This document shows positions 35,658 to 45,344 of a stretch of 64,000 bases of DNA, piece after piece (the first letter of the stretch is position 1; the number at the start of each line of letters is the position of its first letter). A program made the translations under genes and the position numbers. The stretch lies in contig JAZSIU010000101.1 in assembly GCA_045533955.1 (NCBI GenBank), forward strand, positions 26,394 to 90,393, in the 5' to 3' direction. A model generated the notes under the pieces. The model was not told where the DNA came from, did not search any database, and worked only from the letters and a program-made list of their open reading frames with translations. This DNA comes from HGM04593 sp045533955. Its GTDB lineage: Bacteria; Bacteroidota; Bacteroidia; Bacteroidales; Bacteroidaceae.

Positions 35658-37943
35658 TTACTCAATAAAACGCTCGTTAAACATAAACCAACCAAGCGTA
35701 AGACCCACATTTACGCCTTTTTTTCGAGAACTGTAATAATCGACATAACCGCTCACGGTGAGCGACGAGAATTTCGCAACAACCACAAACTCCCCAATAT
35801 ATTGAAAATCGCTGAAGCGCTTTTTGCTGAAATAGGCGTGGCCGTCGCCAGCCTCCCGAATCTTTCTATAAGGGGTGAACCCATAAAATCCCGCACGCAA
35901 CTGCAAGAAATTATTCATCTTATATATGGGCGACACGCCACCGGCCACAAATTGATTGGCACGGAATGCCGGGTCGTAGTTGAACATACTGCTCATCGTG
36001 GGGGTGAATGTACCGGCCTGCATCATCGACGCCTGATAACTCGACGATAGTCCGCGTGTCGAATAATATATGTGCAGATTGGTACCCAGCGTAAAGAAGC
36101 GGCCAAAATCAATGTGCCCCTTACGCTGATAGCTCATTTGAAGCCACGAGAGGCGTTGTTTCTCGGTAGCATCCTTCTGATAGCTTTTGAAGCGCTCCTT
36201 ACCTACAAAGAATTGCGCAAGAATAGACTCGTACATTCCGCTTGTGGAATAAACCTTGGAGTCGAGCGTATTACCTTCGAATTTTATAGAACCGCCAAAG
36301 AGGTTCATACTGTTAACGTCGAACTGAGGAAGGTCGAGGTTAATGATATTCGTTGGCAGATACTCGTCCTTTATATGCCCCATCCCTATTCCAAACTCAG
36401 CCTTCTGACGCATCAGGAACGGAAAAACGAGCTTCATCTTTACAAATACCTCGCGCTCGTGATTAAGAGCAATGGGATTCTCTTTTGCGAAAAGATATTT
36501 CATATTGTAATAATCAATTGTCGAATACGACCCAATGAATTTAAGCGACAAGGGCACTTTTGCCGCAAAATCGACGCGCGACGTCAACTGCACATTATTA
36601 TATACTTTACCCAACTGCCCATCGAGAATAAACTCCTTCGAGTGGTTGTTAAGGTTACGATAATGCAGTCCGAAATATATCTGATTCGAGTTATTTGTCG
36701 AGATTGCGCCACCCATCTTCAATGTAAACGGTGGATTCATCTCGACGTCGAGCAACAGCGTGTATGTGCTATCCTCGGGATTATATACGGCGCGCGGCAA
36801 CATTCCCGAGATAACATTTCCCGAGAGCAGACGAAAATAGGCGCGTTTGCAGTCCTCGATTGAGAAAATCTCCTTGCCGTCGGTGTGAAACTCGCTCTTT
36901 ATATACTCTTGCTGCGAGGGGTCAACACCCTTAATCTCGATGCGCTTGAAACGCAGTTCGGGCAGACGACTGCGAAACTCGGCGCGGCGCTTGGCCAATT
37001 GCACGCTGTCTGAACGTCGGTGGACGAGCCCTTTTATCGAGTCCATCTTTTCGATGGTTTTTTTATAACCGTACTGCGAGACAAGGTCGAGCTTGTGAAA
37101 ATCGAGCAACTGCACTTTATCGAGCTCGGTATCAAGCACAATTCCTCGTCCCGCGGGGATACTATAACCCGAACGCGAGGTTACAAGATTCTCAAGCTGG
37201 CTCATCATATCACGCGTATCGGGCAGGGGGGCATTTTTGCTCACCACGCTACCCACTATAATGTCGGGATTAAAGTCGCGCTGCATAACATCGACAGGGA
37301 AATTATTATATATTCCACCATCGTACATTAGTATGCTATCTCTTTTAATTGGCTTAAAGACAAAAGGATAGCTCATCGAGGCGCGCACAGCGTCGCCAAG
37401 GTCGCCCTCGTCGAATATTATCTGTTTCTTATTGTAAATGTCGGCTGCGACACAACGGAAGGGGACGAACAGACTGTCGAAATTATTGTTGCATACGGTT
37501 GAATATTGCGCAAATGTCTGCATCACTCCCAAGCTCATAGGGTTGGGATTTATGAGGTTAATCGTGGGCTTATATATGCGCAGCGAGTCTTTTACTTCGA
37601 AATTTATTCCAAGAAGCTCGGGTACCTCGTTGTTGCGGCGGAAATAGAACATATAGTTGGCGTCCATCGTTCCCGTGTACCACTGCTTAAACTCTTTAGA
37701 GGCAAGAATATCCATCATCTCTTGCGGCGAATAGCCCATTGAGTAAAGGGCGGCGACTATTGCTCCCATCGAGGTTCCTGCCACGTAGTCGATGGGGATA
37801 TTATTCTCTTCAAGGGCTTGAATAACGCCGACGTGTGCAAGGCCGCGTGCTCCGCCACCGCTCATTACAAGACCGACCTTCTGCGCTGACAGCACCGAGG
37901 GCAGCATAAGAAGCAGTGATATTATTACAAGTAAGCGTCTCAT
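35658..37943 (-). CDS. Patatin-like phospholipase with C-terminal outer-membrane barrel (type Vd-like)
   Basis: The 761-residue protein has a signal peptide (MRRLLVIISLLLMLPSVLSAQ) and a patatin domain (about 22-300). Visible catalytic marks are GGGARG (29-34), the nucleophile Ser58 in GTSMG and Asp208 in YDGGIYNN. A POTRA-like segment follows (about 320-400), and a long beta-strand region ends in the barrel-like LGWFMFNERFIE. This matches the PlpD-like layout in which a phospholipase is carried to the outer membrane by its own barrel. It is probably a lipolytic surface or periplasmic enzyme; the substrate is unknown. It is monocistronic. Confidence 0.92.
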   Translation of the reverse strand: MRRLLVIISLLLMLPSVLSAQKVGLVMSGGGARGLAHVGVIQALEENNIPIDYVAGTSMGAIVAALYSMGYSPQEMMDILASKEFKQWYTGTMDANYMFYFRRNNEVPELLGINFEVKDSLRIYKPTINLINPNPMSLGVMQTFAQYSTVCNNNFDSLFVPFRCVAADIYNKKQIIFDEGDLGDAVRASMSYPFVFKPIKRDSILMYDGGIYNNFPVDVMQRDFNPDIIVGSVVSKNAPLPDTRDMMSQLENLVTSRSGYSIPAGRGIVLDTELDKVQLLDFHKLDLVSQYGYKKTIEKMDSIKGLVHRRSDSVQLAKRRAEFRSRLPELRFKRIEIKGVDPSQQEYIKSEFHTDGKEIFSIEDCKRAYFRLLSGNVISGMLPRAVYNPEDSTYTLLLDVEMNPPFTLKMGGAISTNNSNQIYFGLHYRNLNNHSKEFILDGQLGKVYNNVQLTSRVDFAAKVPLSLKFIGSYSTIDYYNMKYLFAKENPIALNHEREVFVKMKLVFPFLMRQKAEFGIGMGHIKDEYLPTNIINLDLPQFDVNSMNLFGGSIKFEGNTLDSKVYSTSGMYESILAQFFVGKERFKSYQKDATEKQRLSWLQMSYQRKGHIDFGRFFTLGTNLHIYYSTRGLSSSYQASMMQAGTFTPTMSSMFNYDPAFRANQFVAGGVSPIYKMNNFLQLRAGFYGFTPYRKIREAGDGHAYFSKKRFSDFQYIGEFVVVAKFSSLTVSGYVDYYSSRKKGVNVGLTLGWFMFNERFIE

Positions 37944-38070
37944 ACTCGATTGTAGTCTTTTTTTATTCTTCTGCGCCGAGAAAAAAACTCGGGGTAATTT
38001 ATATCAATTGGCAAATTTAATTTTTTGATGTGAGATTTTATTATTTATTGTTTTAAAAATTTATAATAAT

Positions 38071-38102
38071 AAAAAATCCTCTGCGTTTTTGCAGAGGATT
38101 TT
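38071..38102 (-). terminator. Terminator of the M6-type protease gene
   Basis: A 12-bp stem (38073-38084 with 38091-38102), loop GTTTTT, is followed on the minus strand by a T-run (complement of 38071-38076). It lies 20 bp past the stop at 38123. Confidence 0.85.
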
Positions 38103-38122
38103 AAGAAGCTGTTAAATTATTT

Positions 38123-40189
38123 TTATTCTACAAGGACTTTTTTCGATACACCACCGCTGCGAACTACATAAATTCCTTTAGTGGGATTTTTAACGCTGCG
38201 TCCCTGAAGGTCGAACAGCTGAACATCTGAAAGGCTGCCGCCACTGACAATAGCGTCGATACCCGTCTGCAAGAGTGTTACATAAACATACTCCGAGGGT
38301 TCGCTGCTCTTCTCGCCATCAACGGCCGAGACTCTTATGCGGTACATTGTGCTGCCCTCGAGACCCGAGAATACATATTTTGTTGCAACGGTTGTTGCGG
38401 TACTAACCTCCTCGACCACATACTCCTTGCCGTCGATAGTCTCGGTGGTTCCGACGCCCTCGGTAAGTTTATAGAGCTCGACGTAGTATTTTTTTGCATC
38501 CTCGACAGCATCCCACAAGACAGTGAAGCCCTCATCGGTAACATCGGTAATCTGTACATTTGCGGGGGTGTCGGGCGCGTTCTTCATAAATGAGAATGAG
38601 ACGATACCATTTTCATTTTTTATATTTGTGATGGGCTTACCCATATAGCCGCCCCTAAACACTGTTGCGGCAGGGGTCGATTCATCGGTAAGCTCGGTGT
38701 TGTTGGTTATTCCCGGCCATATATCGCCCTGAAGCCCCTTGCGATACTCGGCCGAGCTGGCCGACTCGTAATATGTTGTTGTCTTACCATCGGCAGGAAT
38801 AATTGTATAGCGCTGATGGGTTTTATCGACATTTACCGTATTATATCGCCACGCACTCGGCTCGTAATCGACGTGGGTAATCAGCAGTCCTGTGTTAAAA
38901 ATATATTTGTCCCAACCCTCTTGCTGGCGATTCTCCAATATATAATACTCGTTGTAGTTATTCTCGTTCATAATTTTGTATCCGTGGCCACCCGAGGTAA
39001 TTGCCTCAAGCGTATAGTCGCCCTTTGTTTCGAGCACGGGCAGTTTGCGCCAGCCCATAAAATCGCGTTCGTAGGCACTGTAACCGACGGGGACGTAACC
39101 CTCGGCATTGTAACAGCCGTAGTCCATAAGGTCCCAATAATCCATTCCGAAAGCTGGGTTTGTGTTCTTTGTATCGTAAAAGTCGGGGAGGCCCAGACAG
39201 TGCGAAAATTCGTGGCAACACGAGCCTATTCCCGTGAGGTTCACGCCGTAATAATCGGCATAATCGGCATTGAGCGAGAGCTCGCTGCTACAAGCGTAAC
39301 AATCTATTTTCACGCCATCGACATAAATTGCACCTTTCTGCGAAGAGAGGTACCACTGATGCGGCCATATGGTCTCTTCGTCGGCACCGGCAGCCTCGGA
39401 GTAACCTGCGTAGAGGCAGTAGAGAAACTCTACCTCACCGTCGCCGTCGTTGTCGAAAATTGAAAAATCCATCTCGTCGGCGAGTTTAAGACAGGCGTCA
39501 ATTATCATCTGCTGCGGATTTTTATCCTCGTCCTTATAGTTATTACCTCCATAGTAAGACATTGGATTATCGAGAGTTACAATGCTACTTACTACAAAAT
39601 TTGGTGTAAAAGCTCCATCGGACTGTGCAATGTAATATTCGCGCAGACTGCCCGGAGTGGAATCGGTAAAGGGATTTGCGGGACCTGTGTAATTCTCGGC
39701 ATTGAAGAGGTCAACAACATCGCCCTGCTCGTATGTAAATTCATAATCCGAGAATTGTACAAGAATTACCGGGATATTTATAACGCCAAAAGGCTCGATT
39801 GTGCGTGCCTTACGGCGGGGAGCATCGTAACGCTGAGCACGTGTGGCGGCAATCTTCGAGATTCCGGCATCGAGCCCGGCGTCTCTTATGGCTGAAACTT
39901 TTGAGGCCTCCTCGGGCAGGCGGTCGGCTGCGTTGTGAGCAATTATGCGGGTACTCTCGAAGCAGCCTTCTTTATTTAGAATTGCGTAGCTGTAATCGCC
40001 ATTGGCCTCGCGCACAAGAGGAATGCCATCCGTTGTACGATAATAGTGGAACGACTCATCACCTACGAGCTGTATTACAAGCGTGGTGCCATCGGATTGT
40101 TTCACTGTTTTTGTAGCACGTCGTGCCGGAATTGCCATCGTTGCGAAAATTACGCACAACATTGCAATAAATAGAGTAAATTTCTTCAT
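38123..40189 (-). CDS. M6-family secreted metalloprotease with fibronectin domain and T9SS sorting tail
   Basis: The start at 40189 (MKKFTLFIAMLCVIFATMAIPAR) gives a signal peptide and 688 residues. The M6 immune-inhibitor-A-type catalytic motif is HEFSHCLGLPD, with zinc ligands His326 and His330, Glu327 as catalytic base and Asp336 of the HExxHxxGxxD form. A fibronectin type III domain occupies about 515-600 (VQITDVTDEGFTVLWDAVED). The last 70 residues match a type A sorting tail (VQLFDLQGRSV, then GIYVVRSGGVSKKVLVE), which directs export by the type IX system. It is a probable cell-surface or secreted protease acting on host or dietary protein. Confidence 0.93.
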   Translation of the reverse strand: MKKFTLFIAMLCVIFATMAIPARRATKTVKQSDGTTLVIQLVGDESFHYYRTTDGIPLVREANGDYSYAILNKEGCFESTRIIAHNAADRLPEEASKVSAIRDAGLDAGISKIAATRAQRYDAPRRKARTIEPFGVINIPVILVQFSDYEFTYEQGDVVDLFNAENYTGPANPFTDSTPGSLREYYIAQSDGAFTPNFVVSSIVTLDNPMSYYGGNNYKDEDKNPQQMIIDACLKLADEMDFSIFDNDGDGEVEFLYCLYAGYSEAAGADEETIWPHQWYLSSQKGAIYVDGVKIDCYACSSELSLNADYADYYGVNLTGIGSCCHEFSHCLGLPDFYDTKNTNPAFGMDYWDLMDYGCYNAEGYVPVGYSAYERDFMGWRKLPVLETKGDYTLEAITSGGHGYKIMNENNYNEYYILENRQQEGWDKYIFNTGLLITHVDYEPSAWRYNTVNVDKTHQRYTIIPADGKTTTYYESASSAEYRKGLQGDIWPGITNNTELTDESTPAATVFRGGYMGKPITNIKNENGIVSFSFMKNAPDTPANVQITDVTDEGFTVLWDAVEDAKKYYVELYKLTEGVGTTETIDGKEYVVEEVSTATTVATKYVFSGLEGSTMYRIRVSAVDGEKSSEPSEYVYVTLLQTGIDAIVSGGSLSDVQLFDLQGRSVKNPTKGIYVVRSGGVSKKVLVE

Positions 40190-40638
40190 TGGATATTTTT
40201 TATTTATAAACTCTAAAATTATGTCATTATCTTCTCTTAAAAAGATAATAATCGTCTGCGGCGATGATGTAAACGGCAAACGCTTCCACACATAAAAGCA
40301 ACCTTCTATAATGTGCAAACAGATGAGGCACACACTCGCTCTAATTTGCAAAAATACAATAAATTTTGTAACAAACGAGCGAGAAACGCAAAATATATTT
40401 TAGCGTTTATCACAGTGAGTGCAGAAAATTTCCGTGCGACGGCTTTTTTTGTGCTTTTTGAGCGCAAAAAGCACAAAAAAAAAATAGACACAAGAATAAA
40501 AAACCAGCGAGAATAACACAGGAATCTCCCTCTATACGCATCAGCGGGTGCAGGATATATTCGCCGACAGACAAATAAACAAAAATAAAGCCACAAATAA
40601 AAAATCAACATAATCCATACAAAAACTCAGATGCAAAG
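40190..40638. other. 449-bp intergenic region upstream of the M6-type protease
   Basis: The region holds a minus-strand TATTTTTG -7 candidate (40349-40356) for the protease and a perfect 16-bp hairpin (40444-40481) that probably terminates the MFS gene. I see no coding sequence; the frames here are AT-biased and without recognisable features. Confidence 0.5.
40444..40481 (-). terminator. Long symmetric hairpin, probable terminator of the MFS gene
   Basis: A 16-bp perfect stem TTTTTTTGTGCTTTTT (40444-40459) with its complement (40466-40481) and loop GAGCGC has T/A runs on both sides. It lies about 160 bp past the MFS stop codon, farther than usual. Confidence 0.7.
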
Positions 40639-41838
40639 CTATCGTCCCGCTGCCCCTTGTCGATGTAAGCGAATAAACTCGTACACAAGCACAGGCACAA
40701 CAGCCACAAAGGCCAATGCCGCATTAAGTCCGAAGGCAAAGCGCTGCGAGCCATCGTTCAACATCCGCTGCAAATTATCAATAACAAAAGGCGCAACAAC
40801 AATTGCAATATAATTCATTGCCATCACAATAGCAAGCACAAGGGCCGTATTGCGCGGAGCAACAATCGTTGCACGATCATAGATATAAGGTTGTGCAATA
40901 CCATATCCCACTCCCGCAATAATACATCCAAGAGTAATAACAAACAACGATTTATACAAATAGACCAGCAGCAGCCCGCAACCAATGAGCACAAGACACG
41001 TTGCAGCAATGCGCTCCTTCATCACACGCAGTAGAGGCGAAAGAAAGAATCCGGGCAGCATAATAGCCAAGAAAAACAGCGACGTAACAATGCCCGCACT
41101 ATCGCTCCCCAGCCCATACTCGCCCATAAGAAAAGGCAGATTGACACTTATTATAACAATCAGAAAAGTAATAAAAAAATAGTAAAGCGAATAAAGCAAC
41201 AAGGCTCTATTATCATTGGCTCTAACCACTGCCGAGTTATCTTCACCCTTTTCGGGTGCAACACCCCTCTGACGCGAAAGGAACGGCACAAGCACAATAG
41301 AGAGCAACGGCAACAGATAAACCACAAACGGCAACCGCCACCAAATATCGGCCAGATACCCCGTCAGAGCCGTAGCAACCACCAACGACGCATTTGTAAT
41401 TGCCGAGCTGTAACCAAACTGACGCGTACGATACTCGCCCACAAAATAACGCGACACAAGCGCCGTCGAAAGAGGGATAATAATTCCCGCTCCCACACCC
41501 AACAAAGCACTCACGACGACAAGCTGCCACATCGAGCTGCACATCATATACAGCACACCGCTGAGTAAGAAAATCCACAATCCCCAAGCGAGCATACGCA
41601 TAAAGCCCACCCTATCGGCCAATCGTCCCGAAAGCAATACAAAAGGGATAATCAGTAGCGACGGCAACGAGGTGAGCATCTGAATCTCCATCTCCGAGGC
41701 ATCGGGAAAAATCTTTGTCAGCTTATCCAAAATAGGCGACACGGCAAGTCCCGGCAGCGACGTCAGTGCCGACACCGACCATATTGCGAGCAGCGCCACA
41801 AAAGAAATACGTCCGCGTCCTGTCTCAATCATACTCAT
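40639..41838 (-). CDS. Major facilitator superfamily transporter
   Basis: The chosen start at 41838 (MSMIETGRGRISF) gives 399 residues; ATG 41832 is equally possible and the 41892 start adds a weak extension. Twelve hydrophobic helices are visible. The loop 2-3 signature is seen in SGRLADRVGFMRMLAWG, the MFS motif A pattern (GxLaDrxGrkxxl). The residue content resembles drug or sugar efflux proteins (for example CynX/NimT-like), but no specific substrate can be given. It is transcribed divergently from the glutamate decarboxylase gene 164 bp away and could be functionally unrelated. Confidence 0.87.
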   Translation of the reverse strand: MSMIETGRGRISFVALLAIWSVSALTSLPGLAVSPILDKLTKIFPDASEMEIQMLTSLPSLLIIPFVLLSGRLADRVGFMRMLAWGLWIFLLSGVLYMMCSSMWQLVVVSALLGVGAGIIIPLSTALVSRYFVGEYRTRQFGYSSAITNASLVVATALTGYLADIWWRLPFVVYLLPLLSIVLVPFLSRQRGVAPEKGEDNSAVVRANDNRALLLYSLYYFFITFLIVIISVNLPFLMGEYGLGSDSAGIVTSLFFLAIMLPGFFLSPLLRVMKERIAATCLVLIGCGLLLVYLYKSLFVITLGCIIAGVGYGIAQPYIYDRATIVAPRNTALVLAIVMAMNYIAIVVAPFVIDNLQRMLNDGSQRFAFGLNAALAFVAVVPVLVYEFIRLHRQGAAGR

Positions 41839-42002
41839 AATTATTTTATTACGCAACACACAAAAAAGGGCAAAAGTTCGCAGCAATCGCAAAAAGCAAG
41901 AATTAAGATTATTTTAATTGCAAGAATCGAACCTAAGCAGCAGAGCGGGTGTTTCTAATGAAAATTTCCACAATTATTCACACACCTAAAAACAGAAAAA
42001 AA

Positions 42003-43427
42003 ATGAAAAGAAGCGAAGAAACAAACGTAACAACCGCAGTATTTGGTTCCGAAGAGATGTTACAGTCGGCCCCCGCCGAGCACATTCCGCAGCACCCCAC
42101 CACCCCCGAAATTGCCTACCGCATTGTAAAAGACGAGACATACGCTCAGACACAGCCTCGTCTTAATCTGGCCACGTTCGTAACCACCTATATGGACAAT
42201 TACGCAACAAAGCTGATGAACGATGCCATTGCCGTAAACTACATCGACGAGACCGAATATCCGCGTGTAGCCGTAATGTGCGCAAAATGCATCAACATAA
42301 TCGCCAATCTATGGAACAGCCCCGAAAAAGCAAAATGGAAAAGCGGTGCAATAGGCATCGGTTCCAGCGAGGCTTGTATGCTGGCAGGTGTAGCAGCGTG
42401 GCAACGTTGGAAACAGCGTCGCACAAAAGAGGGTAAGCCCACCGACAAGCCCAATTTTGTAATCTCCTCGGCCTATCAGGTGGTGTGGGAGAAATTCGCC
42501 CAACTATGGCAAATTGAGATGCGCACCGTCCCCCTTACAAAAGACAAACTGACACTGTGCCCCGAAGATGCCATTGCAAAATGCGACGAAAATACCATCT
42601 GTATCGTGCCCATAATGGGAGTAACGTGGACGGGCCTTAACGACGACGTCGAAGCTCTCGACAAGGCACTCGACAAATATAACAAGGAGACAGGCTACGA
42701 CGTTCCCATTCACATCGACGCCGCCTCGGGAGGATTTATTCTACCCTTCCTCGAGCCACAGAAAAAATGGGACTTCCGCCTCAAATGGGTGCTATCCATA
42801 AGCACCAGCGGCCACAAATACGGCCTCGTCTATCCGGGCCTCGGATGGGTTGTGTGGAAGGACAAACAGTATCTGCCCGATACAATGTCGTTCAGCGTCA
42901 ACTATCTTGGAGCCGAAATTTCACAAGTAGGACTGAATTTCTCGCGTCCCGCCGCACAGATTCTGGGACAATATTACCAATTTATCCGATTGGGATTCGA
43001 GGGCTACAAAGCCATACACGGCAGTTCGATGGAGATTGCAAAATATCTGCACAGCACAATCGGCAAGATGAAGCCCTTCCGCAATTACAGCGCCGAGGTA
43101 AACAACCCTCTGTTCATATGGGAGATGAAGCCCGAGTATGCCCAAAAGAGTCATTGGACGCTGTACGACCTTCAGGACAAGCTCAAGCAGAGCGGATGGA
43201 TGGTACCGGCCTACACAATGCCCGCAAATATCGAAGATACAATAGTAATGCGCATTGTGGTGCGACAAGGATTCAGCCGAGATATGGCCGACCAGCTTCT
43301 GACCGACATTGCCGGCGCCGTTGCCGAGCTCGAGAAGCTGCAATATCCCACTACCTCGCGCCTTGCAATTGACAAAAAGCAGAAAGTAAAGGGCAGCGTA
43401 TTCACCCACACAGGAAAAGGCAAATAA
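42003..43427 (+). CDS. gadB: Glutamate decarboxylase
   Basis: The start at ATG 42003 (MKRSEETNVTTAVFGSEEML) gives 474 residues, the usual length; the 41949 frame adds a poor N-terminal extension. It is a PLP enzyme of the group II decarboxylase family. The PLP lysine is Lys272 in SGHKYG, and the surrounding signature QTQPRLNLATFVTTYMD is diagnostic. It converts glutamate to GABA and consumes a proton, an acid-resistance function in gut Bacteroidales. Glutaminase follows 19 bp downstream and would supply glutamate. No GadC-type antiporter is seen in the window. Confidence 0.97.
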   Translation: MKRSEETNVTTAVFGSEEMLQSAPAEHIPQHPTTPEIAYRIVKDETYAQTQPRLNLATFVTTYMDNYATKLMNDAIAVNYIDETEYPRVAVMCAKCINIIANLWNSPEKAKWKSGAIGIGSSEACMLAGVAAWQRWKQRRTKEGKPTDKPNFVISSAYQVVWEKFAQLWQIEMRTVPLTKDKLTLCPEDAIAKCDENTICIVPIMGVTWTGLNDDVEALDKALDKYNKETGYDVPIHIDAASGGFILPFLEPQKKWDFRLKWVLSISTSGHKYGLVYPGLGWVVWKDKQYLPDTMSFSVNYLGAEISQVGLNFSRPAAQILGQYYQFIRLGFEGYKAIHGSSMEIAKYLHSTIGKMKPFRNYSAEVNNPLFIWEMKPEYAQKSHWTLYDLQDKLKQSGWMVPAYTMPANIEDTIVMRIVVRQGFSRDMADQLLTDIAGAVAELEKLQYPTTSRLAIDKKQKVKGSVFTHTGKGK

Positions 43428-43446
43428 CCAAGAGAGAGTAAAAAAT

Positions 43447-44394
43447 ATGAAAAGTGGCGTAACAAAGGAACAATTGCACAGCCTCATCGACGAGGCCTAT
43501 GCAAAATACAAAAGCTATAATGGCGGGAAAAATGCCGATTATATTCCTTATCTTGCAAAGGTCGATAGCGAGCTTTTCGGCATTGCAGCCTGCCTGCCCG
43601 ATGGCCAAATTATTCAGGTGGGCGACTGCGCCGAGCGCTTCGGCATCGAGTCAATATCTAAAGTAATGACAGCCATCCTAATACTTAAGCTCTATGGTGC
43701 CGAGACCATATTAGATATGATTGGCGCCGATGCAACGGGAATGCCCTTTAACTCCATAATGGCCATTCTCTTGGAGAATAATCACCCCAGCACCCCGCTG
43801 GTAAATGCCGGAGCAATTGCAGCCGTCAGTCTGGTGCAACCCGTTGGCAACAAAGAGCTTAAATGGGAAGCAATCATCAGCAATATGCAGGAGTTGTGCG
43901 ACGCTCCTCTGCCACTCATTGACGAGCTTTACAAGTCGGAGAGTGCCGGTAACTACAACAACCGCTCTATTGCGTGGTTGCTGAAGCACTATAACCGCAT
44001 ATACGACGAGCCGGAATTATCGCTCGACCTTTACACAAGGCAATGCTCCGTGAGCGTTACCGCCCGCGAGCTTGCCATTTGTGGCGCCACAATTGCCAAC
44101 GACGGAATAAACCCCGTGAGCAAGAAACGAATATTCTCAAAGGCCATTGCACCGAAGATAACAGCGATGCTTGCAAGCGTCGGATTCTACGAGCACACGG
44201 GCGATTGGATGTTCACCTCGGGGCTTCCGGCCAAGAGCGGCGTGGGCGGTGGCATAATGGGCGTCCTTCCCGGAGGATTCGGCATTGCAACCTTCTCGCC
44301 GCCACTCGATGCATCGGGTAACTCGGTCAAAGGACAAAAAGCACTGCGCTACATTATGCAGAGGCTCGACGCAGGAATATACAACAGCAACTAA
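43447..44394 (+). CDS. glsA: Glutaminase A
   Basis: The 315-residue serine-dependent beta-lactamase-fold glutaminase has the SxxK catalytic pair in GIESISKV (Ser69 and Lys72). It also has the family segments PSTPLVNAGAIAAVSL, NNRSIAWLL and GVGGGIMGVLPGGFGIATFSPPLDASGNSVKG. It hydrolyses glutamine to glutamate and ammonia. Coupled to gadB, it would both feed the decarboxylase and release ammonia, two ways to counter acid. A strong hairpin follows the stop, closing a two-gene operon. Confidence 0.97.
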   Translation: MKSGVTKEQLHSLIDEAYAKYKSYNGGKNADYIPYLAKVDSELFGIAACLPDGQIIQVGDCAERFGIESISKVMTAILILKLYGAETILDMIGADATGMPFNSIMAILLENNHPSTPLVNAGAIAAVSLVQPVGNKELKWEAIISNMQELCDAPLPLIDELYKSESAGNYNNRSIAWLLKHYNRIYDEPELSLDLYTRQCSVSVTARELAICGATIANDGINPVSKKRIFSKAIAPKITAMLASVGFYEHTGDWMFTSGLPAKSGVGGGIMGVLPGGFGIATFSPPLDASGNSVKGQKALRYIMQRLDAGIYNSN

Positions 44395-44401
44395 ACATCC
44401 T

Positions 44402-44440
44402 CGAGGCTGACTTTCTTAAATGAAAAGTCAGCCTCGTTTC
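44402..44440 (+). terminator. Terminator of the gadB-glsA operon
   Basis: A perfect 13-bp stem (44402-44414 with 44424-44436) has a 9-nt loop and is followed by a short T-run. Confidence 0.8.
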
Positions 44441-44485
44441 ACAAATAAAAAGCCCCGAATGATAGGCTTTTTAAAAAATATCACT

Positions 44486-44493
44486 TATCTTCG
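44486..44493 (+). promoter_or_regulatory. Candidate -7 box of the CBM9-like gene
   Basis: TATCTTCG lies 33 bp upstream of the ATG at 44527, matching the TTCG -7 variant used elsewhere. No good -33 box is evident. Confidence 0.35.
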
Positions 44494-44526
44494 CATCGAA
44501 ACAAAAAACTCAAAGAACCTACAATT

Positions 44527-45174
44527 ATGAAAAAAATCACAGTACCCAAGATAGCCCCCTCGTGCAGCAGTCCCGAGGAGCTCGAGAGAGTATTCTCGAC
44601 CCTCGAGCCCAACGCAATAGATTGTTGTAATTGGCCCAAAGATTTTCCCTACACCCCTAAGGCCTCGGTAAAACTGTTTCACGACGGCAAAAAGCTCTAT
44701 CTTAAATTCGACGTTACAGAGAATAACATACACACACTCGTAACCAAAGATTTTGGCGAGGTGTGGACAGACCCCTGTGTCGAGTTTTTCGTATCGCCCG
44801 AGGGCAATATGGACTACTACAACGTCGAGTGCACCTGCATAGGCAAAATGCTTATGGCGTGGCACCCCGAGGGCGAGGCCAAAGAGAACGCCCCCCTTGC
44901 CTTGCTCGATACAATTGTGCGCATCCCCTCGTTGGGTAACGAGAATTTCCCTCTGCGCGAGGGTGAGACAGTTTGGAGCCTCATCGAGATAATCCCCATC
45001 GAGGCACTATTCCGCAGCGGCCTCGACTGCTGGTGCGGTAAAAGGATGCGTGCCAATTTCTACAAATGCGGCGATAATCTGCCCACCCCGCACTTTATCT
45101 CGTGGAACGCAATAGACTGGCCCGAGCCCAGCTTCCACCGCCCCGAGTTTTTCGGAGAATTAGTTTTTGAATAA
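44527..45174 (+). CDS. CBM9-like carbohydrate-binding protein
   Basis: The 215-residue protein lacks an obvious signal peptide and has the features of family-9 carbohydrate-binding modules. They are an early VKLFHDGKKLYLKFDVTE segment, the DPCVEFFVSPEG central strand region and a terminal ISWNAIDWPEPSFHRPEFFG. Standalone proteins of this type in Bacteroidota may bind sugars or cell-wall glycans, but a catalytic activity is not evident. It has its own promoter candidate and a terminator, so it is monocistronic. It is the last chromosomal gene before the phage-like module. Confidence 0.83.
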   Translation: MKKITVPKIAPSCSSPEELERVFSTLEPNAIDCCNWPKDFPYTPKASVKLFHDGKKLYLKFDVTENNIHTLVTKDFGEVWTDPCVEFFVSPEGNMDYYNVECTCIGKMLMAWHPEGEAKENAPLALLDTIVRIPSLGNENFPLREGETVWSLIEIIPIEALFRSGLDCWCGKRMRANFYKCGDNLPTPHFISWNAIDWPEPSFHRPEFFGELVFE

Positions 45175-45192
45175 CCTCTTCGAACAGACTAT

Positions 45193-45237
45193 AAAAAATC
45201 CGCTGCCTCTGAGAAAAAGTGGCAGCGGATTTTTTCC
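45193..45237 (+). terminator. Terminator of the CBM9-like gene
   Basis: AAAAAATCCGCTGCC (45193-45207) pairs with GGCAGCGGATTTTTT (45221-45235), a perfect 15-bp stem ending in a T-run. Confidence 0.9.
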
Positions 45238-45344
45238 AATAAATTTCTTTAATTTGTATCGTCTTGTTTTTTATAAACACAAAAGACAAGGCCTTTTTTA
45301 GAAATTTAAACAATGTCTAATTCGCAAGCAATTTTAAAAAAAAG

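Noticed and set aside
45238..45344. Attachment site or direct repeat at the left end of the phage module
   Set aside because: I compared 45238-45344 with 56804-57059 by eye and found no direct repeat long enough to be convincing; a palindrome (about 45262-45291) is present but has no partner on the right.
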